From Vespula vulgaris (Eukaryota > Arthropoda > Insecta > Hymenoptera > Vespidae): a DNA stretch of 64,000 nucleotides. The stretch spans positions 15,120,558 to 15,184,557 of the forward strand of contig NC_066587.1 in the NCBI RefSeq assembly GCF_905475345.1, in the 5' to 3' direction. Each line of letters begins with the position of its first letter. Position 1 is the first letter of the stretch. The position numbers and the translations under genes are program-made. Below, piece after piece: positions 1 to 14,200 of the stretch. The notes beneath the pieces are model-generated. The model was not told where the DNA came from, did no database searches, and saw nothing but the letters and a program-made list of their open reading frames with translations.

Positions 1-67
1 GAAATAAATTGTAATATGTAACTTACTAGTAAAATAAACGAACGAACGAATTGATGTGTTGTTTCAG

Positions 68-2077
68 ACTGCGAGGACATTAGATAGAGAAACACAAACA
101 CAACACACATTAATAATAAAAGCGACCGAGGATTGTTCGACCGTCCCGACAAACGAAACTATCTTCGACGAAACTAATGATACACTGTTGAAAGTTATCG
201 TCACGGTCGGAGATATAAACGACAATCCGCCGAGATTTGTAAACAAAGTATTCACTGGAGGGGTTACTACCGAAGCTGACTTTGGAACTCAGTTTATGAA
301 CGTCAAGGTATTATATAATGAATAATATTCATTTATTCCTACATCGCGTTCGATATTATAAATTATTATTATCATTAAATTTTCAACTTAATTATAATAA
401 CAATTATTAATGTTATTATACATGCATTTACCATAAAATAATATACGCCGTTATAAAATATCATGACAATATTGTGAATATTATTATAATAATTATTATT
501 AATGAATATAAATAAATATAATTTTATCCGTATATATATATAATTATTAAATAATAATATGTTGAACTCACAGGCTATTGATTTGGACGCGGAAGATAAT
601 GGAGTTGTCTCTTATTATCAAGTTGGAAAAATGCATATGACTTTGACCGAAGGTTTGGACGACATTCAACTTCAACCATTTCTCGTTCACAAGCACACCG
701 GCGCGGTTAGTCTGAACTTTGATCCTCAGAGAGGGATGAAAGGTTACTTCGATTTTACGGTATATATTTTTTCAGACTTTTTAAACATCTATTACATTTA
801 AGAAGCTCGTTAAGACAATAAATAATTAATTAATACAATAAATACTTAATAATTGTATTGATCTTTTTTAGGTCTTGGCTAATGATTCACAAGGATTAAT
901 GGACACAGCGAAAGTATTTATTTATTTATTACGAGAAGATCAAAGAGTACGATTTGTTCTTCGTCAGCATCCACCTGAAATTCGGAATAAAATCGAAATA
1001 TTTCGACAGTAATTATTATAATGATTTTCAAATAAATTATTATAGTAGGAGTACAGATATAATAATTTATATTATATTCATAGAACTTTGGGTAACGTCA
1101 CCGGTGCTATCGTCAATGTGGACGAGTACAAAATTCACGAGAATCATGATGGTTCGGTTGATCGAACGAAAACGGATTTATACTTACACCTTGTAAATCG
1201 TCGCGATAATTCGATCCTCGAGGTGTCTGAAGTATTAGAATTGGTTGATCGAAATATCGAGAAATTGGACAATCTTTTTAAAGAATTCAATGTGCTGGAT
1301 ACACAGCCAGCTCAATCGCAACCAATTGTTCAATACGAACAAGCTGGTACAACATTCTGGCTTTTAACATTAACTTTGTTTCTCGGAGCTCTTCTCATTT
1401 TGTGCATCGCTTTGTGTCTTTCTCAAAGAGCATCTTTTCAAAGACAGCTTAAAGCAGCTAATGCATCATCATTTGGTACGAATTATTTATACGTTTACAA
1501 ATTTATATTTTTATACATTTTTTCGTGAAATTCGAACGATCGTTATTTTTGTGAAAAATTTAATCAATAACTATAATCTTTTAAAGGCACATCGGATTCA
1601 GAATTTATTCGAGGTCCAGGACGTGTTCCTAATACGAACAAGCACAGTATGGAGGGTTCTAATCCAATTTGGATGCACGCATACGAAAACGAATGGTTTA
1701 AGAGCGACGAATCTTACAGTCACACATCAGAAAGAGATTCTTTAGATGAAAATGCTCTTAATAATGAAGAGATGATGAATGAAGTGAATACCGAACAAAG
1801 GACAGAAGATAAGCCTTATTATATCGAGCCAAGGGTGTCCTCAGTTTCTAGGTGAACATTTTTTCAATCATTCGAATATTATTCTTACGTGAAATAATTA
1901 ATTAAATAATGTATTTGATTTTTCAATATTTTACCTTTTTTTTCTTGGTTCTTTCCTTTTAGCTCGGAAACCGTAACAGAAGCTACTACTGACTTCAATC
2001 GGAAATCACCCTTGTATCTAGGGTCGATGACAACTGTTAATCCTCTGGGAAAAAAAATTGAAACAACAGAGCTTTAA
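68..2077 (+). CDS. Cadherin-23-like cadherin, 3' end (last 6 exons, 444 aa)
   Basis: Calcium-dependent adhesion protein, single-pass in the plasma membrane. Exons read as 68-307, 574-759, 872-1008, 1084-1475, 1587-1851 and 1963-2077; all have GT-AG borders and joining phases (0, 0, 2, 1, 2). The first exon ends a cadherin repeat with the calcium-binding DINDNPP motif. The next exon starts a repeat with AIDLDAEDNG. A membrane-adjacent domain follows (from RVRFVLRQHPP to about NVLDTQP), then one TM helix (TTFWLLTLTLFLGALLILCI) and a cytoplasmic tail of about 140 residues. The tail contains SNPIW and ends in ETTEL, a class I PDZ ligand. The membrane-adjacent domain and the TEL end both resemble vertebrate CDH23, whose ligand ends in ITEL. 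The 5' exons with the other repeats lie left of the window. Cadherin identity is secure; the CDH23 assignment is moderately secure and rests on memory of the family. Confidence 0.85.
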
Positions 2078-2156
2078 GCGGTTTTAAGTTCATTCGTATC
2101 GATCGAAAGAGGATAGGAACTGTAGAACATCTATCTATACCAGTTGCTTCCGTACA

Positions 2157-2162
2157 AATAAA
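2157..2162 (+). terminator. Polyadenylation signal of the first cadherin gene
   Basis: AATAAA lies 80 bases after the stop codon of the upstream cadherin. It is a plausible first cleavage signal; no other evidence fixes the 3' end. Confidence 0.4.
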
Positions 2163-3424
2163 AGAAATGAAATAACATTTGACTATATTAAATTACTGCT
2201 GACGTAACTATACTTTTATGTAAATACCAAAGTACATTAGAATAACTGATAGATAGCTATATAGATTATTTATTTATATAAGTTAACGTATACTCGAAAT
2301 ATATAACGTTTATTTATTGCCGAAATAATTTATTTAATCTCATATATTGATCTAACGTTAATTGACTCGAGGTATCACATAGAATGAAATCATTTACGTA
2401 AATGTATGCAAATTGAAATTTTCTTTGACATTATCTGAAACTTAAATATTGTTTAATCGAACAATTCGAGCAATGATTTACATAAAAACATCGAGTATGC
2501 GAAAGACGAACTTTTGTACTTTAAATATCTTTGTAATCTTAATGGTGACGAATAAAAGAAAGTACAAGCAATCAATAATTTTCTTTCATTTGATTCCTTA
2601 CGAATTTTCTCCTGACGTTTCGAATTTATTACTAGAATACAAGAAATAGTCGAAATATCCTTGACGTGCAGATAATATCAGACCGCGAAAAGGTTTCGGA
2701 CAAAAGAGGAATCCATTATTTAAATGCAAATTTAACGTACGTTCGTAATACTTAGAACTTACGTACCGCTGACCTCGATGGGTCAGTCACACTCCGGAGG
2801 CCCTTTCACCCTTACGTAGTTTTCAGCTTGTTGGCTAATACGAGACTTTCCTACTTAACATTACCCCGCACGCTATCTTACAATTAACCCCAACCGAGAC
2901 TGAATTTTAATTTCACACCGTTATAAAAACCGGAGATGAGAGTGATAAAAGGTCAAGTACTCTGTCGTTTGTAATTACTTATTATATTTATATTGATCGT
3001 ATCGAGTATCTTGAAAATATCAAATAACAGTCATATTACGATGATCGACGTGAATTTTAAAATCATCGTATATTTCATTTTTTGACAAATCTTTTAACGA
3101 AATGAATTCGTACCATTTTCGTAAGATAATATTGTTCTTCCTTTACAAACATTGGTTTGTCCAAAAAAAAAAAAAAGGAAAAGTAATTACTTTTCAATCG
3201 TTTCTTCGTACATCGCAATCTTGCCAAGTCACCATTTCGATTTCCTCGAGTCAATAATGGACTTGGATGATAATCGAGAATAAAAAGAATTTCGTAGACG
3301 ATTCGAGGTTAACGCACAGTGGTCGAACAGGTAGACTCGAAAGTCGTGGTAGTCCAGGTAACGGTCGGCTATTCTCTTATCGTCTTCCTGAACGTCAGCT
3401 TCGCGTGCAGTCTTATGCTAATCC

Positions 3425-3631
3425 AACCGAGTATATAAGCTACTATTGGTCAGTGCTTGACTTCATCCCCTCGAATATCCCCTCCCTTCGAACTTTCACA
3501 GACCGACTCAACCTACCAACATAGTAGCCTCGTGTCGGTTCACCCTCGCTCTTCAGTGCCGTATTAATTCCGGTCGTTGTTATCATTGAGATGGAATTTA
3601 ACGCTTGCAAATTTTTAACGATTATCTTCAG
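3425..3631 (+). promoter_or_regulatory. TATA-type core promoter with a short first exon
   Basis: TATATAA at 3432-3438 is followed about 31 bases later by TTCATCC, close to an arthropod initiator, and there is a TCAGT at 3450-3454. A CT-rich leader follows. An ATG at 3591 opens 13 codons with a hydrophobic run (MEFNACKFLTIIF) and then TTCAG/GTTATT at 3631, a weak donor. Short first exons that begin a signal peptide are typical of insect cuticle and secreted-protein genes. No matching second exon could be found, so the gene, if real, is unidentified. Confidence 0.3.
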
Positions 3632-5084
3632 GTTATTCTTCTGTCGTAGACAAACTCATTCGAACAAATTTTTTTTCTTTGGCCCGAACATTTTACTGAT
3701 TAATTATTCTCTTAATGATTCGACATCACGAATGAAACGTTTCCTTCGTGTCTTTTCTTTATCTTATTTTATCATAACGTAGATTGATCATTTGATATAA
3801 ATCTGTGATTTCGCATGGAACGCGCTTAACTTTGACGTAACTAGAACTTGTATACACTTACTTTGATATAAACCATAAAGATGAACATAATTCAAAAAGA
3901 CGTACGGTTGACATTTATAGTTGTTATCTACTCCAAGTTACTGCCTTATAAGCATACATACCTTTTCACAAGGCCTATTATTATCTTTACAATATCTACA
4001 GTTCGTTCAACCAGGGTGACATTGTATAAGGAGCCGATACTGCGTACAGTCCTATGACACCTGCAAGGATGCATTTGTTTTACGCGTGATTTGCATGCAC
4101 CAGTCTTTTGCGTATATCGTTCACTCGACACGCAATAGCAGATCACTTTGGCGGCCTCATTCCGTCAGATGCCGAACTGGCCAAACGTTTTTTTTTTTCT
4201 AAAAAATTAATAGATTAATTAATTAAATCAAAAAACAATTTTATTTACATCAACAACGGAGACTATTGGTTAAAAGTTTATTCTCTTCGATGTCTTACAC
4301 TTAATAATTATTTTATTTTTATTGTTAACTCAACATTTTTTTATTTACTTTTATTATAATATTTAATCATGTCTAATACCTGTAAATTAAAGGAAATAGT
4401 TATATTTCGAAAAAAATATAGAACTTCAATGCGTGTTCGAAAAGTTTTTCGGCAACCCAATAGTTTTTATTCTACTTCTAATTATTGTTCGATTCATTAC
4501 TACTATATAATAATCGAATTCAATATACAATAGTTGGTTCTTCACCCACGAAAAAGAAGCAGACTCTTTAACGACTTCATTGCAAACGAATCACATCACC
4601 CTCCATTAACGAACCCTCCCAATTGGGGCCCTGACTTATTGAGCTCTGACTCATTGTATCAGAACAATGATGGTTGCTTTTCCTACAATACTTATTATAG
4701 ACCGAATACTTATAAAAAAAATATTAGCCTCATTTTAAACAATAAAATTCTTTCACGTTATCACATATTCATGAATAAAAATGAGACTTAAGATACGACT
4801 ATTTTATACTGTCTTAACAATAAAAATTCAATACAATTAAATCCATAACAAATAAAAAAAAATTCATAACAATTAAATTCATAGTCTAAAAATTCCAATA
4901 CTTTTGTTCTAAACAAGTTTAAGAAAAAAAAGACGTTCTTAAAATATACGTACAACAATATATACATTATTAAATAATTATTACACTCTCGAACAGTTAC
5001 GAAAAGGAAAAATGTCAACTTGTCAAAGAAGTCATAAAAAAGGAAGACTAAAAGCGCATATAAATAGAATGTAGGTCAACGACG

Positions 5085-5636
5085 GTTCGTATAAAACACA
5101 TATACGAATACCTTCACGATAGGGTTACCATAAAATCTCCTATCAAGGATCGGTCATCATCCAGTAAAGGGGTAGTTGTATCCTCGAGTGGCTTACCGAG
5201 TTTCTTTTGGTGGGGAGGAATTGTTCGCGACACGACGTACACGTGACGAGGATCGGCCTGTCGGCGTCGGCGTCGAAGGGGTTTAGCGACAAGACTAGCC
5301 ACCCCTACGAAAGCTTTCCACATGTATACCGCTCGCGGCCACGTGAGGTGTGTTTCTTGCACGATCCTCGAAAATGTCGGCCCTCGATCACGGTTGAAAA
5401 AACTTACGCGCCAAATCGTTCGAAAAGCATTAAGTGGCCAATTCGTTTCGGGGATGAATTATTTTTAGTGACTGGACGGAAATGAGTTTTCTATTTTAGA
5501 GAATAAGTGAGAAAAAGAGAGAAAGAGAGAGAGAGAAAGAAAGAGAGAAAGAGTAGAAAAAAAGTGGATAAATTTTCGAATACGTAAAACATGCGTTATT
5601 CGTGGGCTCTGAGATCCTGAATGATATTATTATCAG
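5085..5636 (+). promoter_or_regulatory. Candidate promoter and 5' UTR exon of the second cadherin gene
   Basis: The first coding exon of the next gene opens with an acceptor directly before its ATG (tttgtag/A-ATG, exon start 8214), so a separate upstream UTR exon must exist. The best candidate ends at 5636 (TATCAG/GTAAGC, a near-consensus donor), with a GC-richer leader and a TATAAAA-like box near 5089. A second candidate donor is at 6600 (TTCAAG/GTAAAT). Which one is used cannot be settled from sequence alone. Confidence 0.3.
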
Positions 5637-8214
5637 GTAAGCATTTTATTTCTTTTTCCTTTTTCCATGCGTTTTTAACATAAATCTTTTTTGCATAATT
5701 TAAAATCAAATTTTCTTCCTCATATGTATTTCAAAAAAGAGATACCAAAATTAAATAAAATTAAAATAAATTTACATAAATTTAAATGAATTTAAATAAT
5801 AAAGTTTTCACACAAATTTTATTGACACGTGCAAGTAATTAAGTTACGTTGATATTTGTAATATAATATTTGGTAGGAATTATAAAATTATGAATTGAGA
5901 AATATATTCCGTGACGTTCTTCGACTAAATCGTTTTCTATTATTCTTAACGTTATTTTGATGATTAGAAACACGCTTCTTGGTACATCGACAGGCCGATA
6001 CCGAGGCTACATCCATCACGAACTGAGATATTTGATCGCCCCACATTTTGCTACGCGTCGGCTGTTGACTTTTTAATAATTGCATTCAGCGTTATCAAAT
6101 CTTTACACTTTTAGTATTTAATCAAAAGGAAAGTCTTCACTTTCATTTTTACTTACGACATATGATCGATGTTTATAAACGACATTAATTAGGGTTTTGT
6201 GTAATCGTTGAAACAGTTCTCTATAAACTTCTTGAAAAATTGAACAAAATTATCTTTTTATCTGATAAATCTTTGCTCAACAAGTTTAAAGGAACGTTAT
6301 AGTCGTGTTTAAAGAAGCTTACAAACCAGTCACGTTCTCACGTTGATTAATAATACATAATCATAGATGCATAGTCGTAGATCCAATGTGCATTATATAA
6401 CTAATGAATATTTATGTATCGACTCAACCGCTGTGTAGTATGCAAACCATCGTAAAAGAAGAGAAAAAAAGAAAACTATTATCGATCCGAGTCGACTGGA
6501 CACTGACCGGCAAAAGTCCATTCAAGTATTATATTATACATGTTATTCGATCGAAACTTCCGGTTAAAGCTCATTGTTAGTGATTTTAATTATTCAAGGT
6601 AAATAAAATAAATTTATTCTACTCACGATCGAAAATTGAACGATTTTATTTCACATTGTTTTAATTTTTGGGCAAATTTTAAATAAGTCACTTTACAAAA
6701 GTACTTAATGTTATCACTTAGCAAAATTAAAATACGTATATCTTAATGCATAAATTAACATAAATAAATAATGATCATAGAAAACAAAAAATGCATACTA
6801 TAAATTTCCTCCAAAATAACTTACATCAAATATATTCACTACATTCTATATAAACTCATAATGTACACCGAATGTTGTGTCCGATAGGAACGGTCGATGA
6901 CCCACATTTGAATTTTTTCCGTAAACGATTATATCTACGTACATCTCATAATCCTACATATATATATAAATCTATAAAGAAAGCAATAAACGTAAATGAC
7001 TTTATTGTCACTCAATAAAACTGCTTATATGATGCTACGTATAGATCTTACAAGATGTGATGATATAGTTCACTTTAAGAATAAGTGTTTAAGTGACAAT
7101 TTTAACAAACAAAGCGAGTGTAACGAGTGTAAAGCAAGCTATAAATCTTTGCTTGAATTTAACATGAAACGATAAACATCATTATAGACAAATATTAATA
7201 ATCTATTTCTAAATTGATTCTTTTGATAAAATGAAAAAGTGTTAGTAATAAAAAATAAAATAACAATAATCAGTGAAACAGCGTCAGGTGCAACATCGTA
7301 AAGATGTACATAACGATTACTTACGACCTCATTTAACAAAATCGATAATCACATTGTTATCAACAAGAATTATCCGTTCAATGTGTTAGTCATTTCCTTA
7401 AATATATCTAACACATATGCTTATCAATTTATATCAATGAAACAGTATCGACAATAAATTGATAGATACCTAATATTAAAACGAAAAAAAAGAGTTTCTT
7501 TTCGAACCTATCATTTCTTTCTTTTCACATAATCTTCTATCGACATTTTGCGAGAAGGTATCAATTATAGATATTGCGTAAAAGTAGCCCTTTCGTTCGA
7601 TCGTCCAACGATCGATATATTTCGTCGAGTGTGTATGGGATTCTCAGAAACTGTATAATACAATGAATCGTAAAAAATGTATACTTTCATAAATTTTTTC
7701 TTCATTTTCATTGAGAAACCCATTGAACCACGATATTCGTTATTTTATCCGTGATTATCGTTATCGAAGATATTCATAAACATACAATTTTATAAAGAAA
7801 AAATGTAGAAAACGTTTCGAAGAACTTTCACTTACGAACACGATTGGCAAATTAAAGGTTTCTCGAAAAGTGAAAACCATTAAGGATCGCCCTATCACGC
7901 ATCCAAGTAACGGATGAAGACCAAGTAACTCGTGTAAATAATTAGTGTATTCGATAAAGTGGAACGACTATCGGACGGTCAAAAGACTTCGCGAATGTTT
8001 CCCGATTCTTGCAATATTTAAAGAAGAAACATGAAAGTTCAATATAAGAACAAGAAGTTCAACGTAACGGACTATCGATTTTTTACACTTGTCGCACGTA
8101 GCGATAAAACATCTTAAACGTCTGAACGATAATGTCCATGTATTGAAATAATCAAGATTACTGATAGATCGATTGTTTCAATAAAATTTATTCGTATAAT
8201 TTTTTTTTTGTAGA

Positions 8215-11200
8215 ATGCCCCTTGTAGGAGCATGGTTGAAAATATGGATTTATTTGGGTTTCATCTTTGGATGGACAATAGGTGCACGACCACGATTTGA
8301 TACTTCCACGGATATGGGATTGGTTTTGATACCAGCTGACGCGGAAGTCGATTCGGTTATATTTCGATTACGAGCTACCGATCAGGATGCAGATTTTCCT
8401 CTTATTTTTGAAATCACTGGTAACTGTTAGTCTATATGTATTGTGATTATATAGTACGATCTTGATCGAACTATCTAAAGAACGATTAAAAGTCAAAAGA
8501 TTCTATTGAATGTAACCTTTTCGTATCTTGCTTATATCCTCTAATGATATACTGTAAAATTACAAAGAAAAGAAAGAAACTAACTTGTTGCTATATATTT
8601 ACGTATAGCAACAATTACACCGGTTGTAAGAATCGACAATCTGCCGTGTACGCTCTATAATAAAGTGTGCCAGGCTAATGTAATTCTAACGAAGCGTCTA
8701 ATGGCTGGCCGTCTTCATGACTTTGCTGTGAGGGTTAAAGACTCGAAGGGTGACTCGAATTCGATGCAAGCGACCATTTCTGTCACGAATGCTACCACTC
8801 AACGCGATAAAATATTCCCGCACATTCCTTCTCTGATAATGGTACCCGAGGTAAGAGTTAATTGCACTTACAAATAGCAATGGATTTTACATCGAGACTT
8901 AGTTATGTACTTTTAATTATTTCAATCCTATCATATAATATCTAACTTTAATTCAAGCTTATTTTTTTCTTGATGACTATGATTAAAAATATCATAAATT
9001 TTTTAACGATTTCTTCGTAATAAATTATTGCCAATTATGATTTTTTGTTTTTAAAGGATACTAAACCTGGTAAGGAATTAGATTATCTGCTCGTTCGAGC
9101 AAACTCTTGGAGTGGTAAACCAGTTTATATAGAATTATGGGTAAGTCTAGTCAATATATTTTTAATAATTTCTACTTCGTGCTAAGATACAACAATAAAA
9201 AGTAAAAATTTTATTCTTAACGCTTTTAATAGCAACCAAAAGAATTGTTTACGATCAGACAACGACAGACACCATCGCAAACTCGAGGAGTTATAACGTT
9301 GATCGGTGAACTCGATTTCGAGACTCAATCCATGTACACTCTCACAATGTACGCGACGGTGGGTTTACTCAGTCTCTTATTTTTCATAGAATTATTTCAA
9401 ATCTAAGTAATTTGATTATTTAGGATCCTTATACAGAACCTGGAAAGGATACAAGAAATATAGCTGGGTTGAACGTTGTTGTTGTAGTCCAAGATGTACA
9501 AGATGTCCCACCTATTTTTACTTTGGCACCACCTTTGACGAGACTCAACAATTCTATACAACCTGTGAGATTTTAGATCATATTATTTTTATAATGTATC
9601 TTTAAATTAGTAATTAGATATAATTAGTATAATTGAATTTCGATTGAACAAAAATTCAGTTAAAGCTTGTTTTATAATACAAGATTAGTGTCTATCTTTT
9701 ATTATAAAAAAAATTGACATAGATTACTTTTAAAAATGATATCAGCAGAATAATTCATTTGTTAAGAAATAATATTCGATTTACAAGTTGTAGTAACCTT
9801 TCGTGAGTCAATTCGTTCACCATTTATACATATAAAAAAATATTTGTATTTTTCGTAGGGGGATGTAATATTACGAGTTCATGCAGAAGATGGAGATAAG
9901 GGCGTTCCTCGAGAAATCGTATACGGTCTCGTGTCAGAGGGCAATCCTTTCACGCCATTTTTTAATATATCAGAAACGACAGGTGAGTAAACATAAAGAC
10001 GAGTTTCTTATTTTACAAAAATCGTTTCAAAAGAAGGAAGAACATACAAGTATTTTCATATATTTTCCAATAACCTAATCGATCCATTACTATATGGAAT
10101 GACCTAACATTATCTTAATTATGATTTGTCTTACTTCTACTACTTGTCATTTTCTACTTGCTATTTTTACTGCTTATTTTATCACACAAGTTCGATTTCG
10201 TGAAGGAAGAAATTGAGATCTCATCTTACGATAATACTATATTCTACAAAGATTGTCCATGAGTTAAGATTGATTTGAACGATAAAGTTCAAAATTTCCT
10301 TGTAAAAATAAAAAAGAAAAAAGGGAAAAAAACTTATATGGTTCTTTTTCAAAGCATCTAATAAAAATGTACACTCTCACGTAGGAAATGAACTTACGAC
10401 CGTAACAAGTCACTTCGAAAGATCGATATTGTTAAACGCAAATCTACTTCACTTCTTGGTCATTTTTGTTTGAAAATACCGAATGACGTCTTTAATTTAT
10501 GTCCGACACACACTACTGACCCGGTTTCAGCGAAAACCTTTCGACAATGACTAAAGACGGAAATTAATTCTCCGCCAGATCGACGATGTTTCTTTTTTAC
10601 TTTTATCTTTTTTCTCTTTTTTATCTTTCCATTATCCGTTGTTATCTTTCCGACAATGATTCATCGCTTTTCATGCATAAGGCGAATCGGAAAGAGAAAA
10701 GAAAATTACGCGCGTAATTTCGTGGTGATAGATAAAACGGATCGATACTCGTCGACATCGAGAGTGTATTTGCTTTTAAGACAAGAGAACAAAATATTTC
10801 TCTTATATCGAACTCTATTTTCAAATGAAATAATTATTTAGTAAGAATAAAAAAATATAACGAAAAGTATAGTGAATAAAAAGTCGAAGGAAGAATAAAC
10901 TAATATGATATAACAAATATAAGAAGAAAAATATGAGCAAATTAACGCATTAAATGAAATCGAGAGTGCGTATTACCATTATGAATGAGATATTTCGTTG
11001 ACGTTACGAGTTTATTCTCGAGATCTGTAGTTAACGTGCCCTTTTACTTTCCCTTATCGTATTTATAAAAAAAAAAATAAAGAAAGAGTTACGAAATAAA
11101 TTCGAAAGGGTACCTTCTTATCCGAGGTCATCGAGGCACTTGGGGTTTTCGTCGAATGACCCCGCGTGCGCGAATGAGTCATAGTCGAGGTAAGAAGGTA

Positions 11201-14200
11201 ACGAAAAGAAGTGACCACAACGATTCTGGTCAGTTTTACAAGCGAAAGTATCGATCGTAAGAAGGGTCACTCTCTGCTTTTCAAAGCACGATGCTTATCT
11301 TTTCGTAGCAAGGAGCATGCGATATAATACATATACGTATGTATATATATATGTGTGTATGTGTATTATACACGTACATACGTACATAAAACATTAACAA
11401 TTTCTTGACTCGATTTAGTTCGTTGTCGCCGTTTCCCTAGCCGTTACCGTTTCTTTAAGTTTAAAACCACGCGTCTTTGTTTTCCACTACCTTTACGTGC
11501 TTAACTTCGAGAACGACACAACTAAGGAACACGTATTAAAACGAAAATTACACTTACTGCGTTACGGCTTTCATGTTGTGGAAGAATAAATTGCGACGCT
11601 ACAAATTACACGTTAATTATACCATCTATATTTATAAATTTATATTCTTTTTCAACTTAAAACAATTATAATTATTATTATTGTTCATTAATAATAAAAA
11701 TTATTAATGAAATTATAATGAATAAGAATGAAAAAATACGAGTGAAAATTATAATTATTTGTTAAAGTCTAAAGAGATATCTATTTATTATTATATTGTA
11801 ATATATCTCGCAAGTTATCATTTGATAAAGCTTACAAAACTTTGAAACGAATAATACGAATCTATAGTCATGTGAAAGCTTATGTGAAAAAGTTCTTTAG
11901 ACCCCAGCTGTAGTCGTTCCGATTTATAAAACGAATGAATGCTATGATTACATTAAAATCAGACCACATATATGTACGTACAAATATGGAATATCTTGAC
12001 GATAACTTATAATTAACCTATAAAAAGAATAAAAAATCGTTTCGTCAATAATAGACTTCCTCTTTCAGGAGAAATCGTTCTGGCCAGGCCATTAGAGGAA
12101 CTCATACAAATCACTCATGTTGGTGCACCTGTCGTACTTAGCGTCGTCGCAGAAGAAATTAGAAGAACCCGGGAAGAACCACCTGCACAGGCAACGGTCG
12201 TTGAAGTTGGACTTTTGCTTGGAGAACCAGGAAACAGTCCACCCTATTTCGAAAGCGACACGTTAGTATTTCAGATATTAAACTATCGTATCAATAATTC
12301 ATATCTCTATTCATATTAGAACAAATTTTTAGATATTTAAAAAAAAAGATATGTATATATGTATGTTCAATTTTATTAATTAAATGTCCTCTAATATTAT
12401 AAATACATATATTCACGATATTATCATTCGCAGTTATGTTACGGTAATAGATGAAAATCTAGAACCAGGAACTATAATTAATTTTGGCGATCAATATTCC
12501 ACAAAAGTGCGTGACGAAGATATCGGTAAAGCTGGTGTATTTGCGCTAAAATTAGAAAATAATAATGGCACTTTTGAAATTAATCCTACCGTTGCCGAAC
12601 GTACCGCGGATTTCATTATTACGGTTCGAGATAATACATTCATAGATTATGAAACGTATAAGAGCTTGATCTTCAAGGTAAATATAATACCTTCTACGTT
12701 AGTTTTATTTATAATAATGATCGGATATTGTTAATATATATGTATATATATGCTATCTAATTAATTTTTATCGTAGATCGTCGCTCAGGAAATTGGTCCA
12801 GCTACAAATTTATCTACATCTGTACCGGTGACGATTTATTTACGAGATGTCAATGATAATCCACCAGTTTTCGAACAGGATTCTTACGAAGTGACACTTT
12901 CGGAAAATGTTACAGCCGGTACACGTGTCGTGCAGGTAAACAATTAATTATAGATAAAAACGAAGAAAAAGACGACGAATTAAATAAAAGTAGAATTTTC
13001 GTTTAAAAAGGTACACGCTACCGACAAAGACACAGGAGATTTTGGTAATATACAATACACTCGGATAATCGGTCAAGGCAGCGAAGCATTTACAATGGAT
13101 TCCGATAGAGGATTAATAACAGTAGCGATGGGATCCTCTTTGGATCGCGAGATCGCATCTAGATTGCAATTATCGGTTGAAGCACGAGATGAAAATGGCA
13201 AGGGTAATCGAGGTGTCGTTCCTTTGATAGTCAATCTGATCGATGTGAACGATAACGTGCCGATATTCGAGAAAAGTATTTACATGTTCTTCTTAAATTC
13301 TGATTTGACTAATTTTACATCATCGGCCATGATCAAGGTAATTGAATAGTATATTATTTAATTTTATTTTTCTTAACAAGCTCATAGATTATGTCAGATA
13401 GTTACAGTGTATAAATTTATACGTTATAATAATTAAAATATTAAAAACGTTTATTCATATTTTTCAGGCTACAGACGCGGATGCTGAACCACCGAACAAC
13501 GTGGTCAGATACGAGATTATTCACGGAAACTACGAGGATAAATTCTATTTAAACGAAATCACCGGTGAATTGATTTTACGATCGCCCATTACGAAAGTTA
13601 GAAGAAAGAAACAAAGTACTGCCGAGAGATTAGGTAACAAACCACGGAAGGAATTACATAGAGACGATACGAAAGAATTTATACTAAAGACGATAAACAC
13701 AACGACGACTAATCTTGGAGTGTCGAGACCATTAGATAAGAGTGAATTATTAAGAAAAATTCGAGAATCCGTCAAAACTCGAAGAAAACGAGCGAACGAC
13801 GATGCTCTGTATACTTTAACAGCTAGAGCATACGATCTTGGTAATTTTTAAATCTACATGAATATTTTTATGATAAGATATAAGAATTATTATTCTTCTT
13901 TTTTAATGTTTTTTTTTCTTTTTTAATATGTCGAATAACCATAGGCGTACCACACTTGTCGAGTTTAACACAAATAAAAATAATGAGTGGTGGAGCAGCA
14001 GAGGATCGTATCGTTACGTTCGTTTTACCAGAAGAACATCCAGATCCAGTGAAAACAGCGAAAACATTGGCTACGATCACAGGTGCAAAAGTAATCGTTC
14101 AAGATATACGTCCTTACGTGACAACCAATGACACATCTAATACGTCGAGCGATGCTAAAAAGTTAGTTCAATAGCTATCTCAACTATTTATAAAGAAATA

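Larger units (their letters stand above)
2163..8213. other. Intergenic region between the two cadherin genes
   Basis: About 6 kb without a convincing coding exon. It is mostly AT-rich. GC-richer patches stand out at about 2.76-2.90 kb, 3.30-3.60 kb (TATA-type promoter), 4.01-4.19 kb (contains an ATTTGCAT octamer), 5.11-5.48 kb and 7.85-8.10 kb. A short purine run occurs at 5505-5560. The open frames here (for example 3267-3524 and 5207-5485) lack domain character and codon regularity. Confidence 0.6.
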
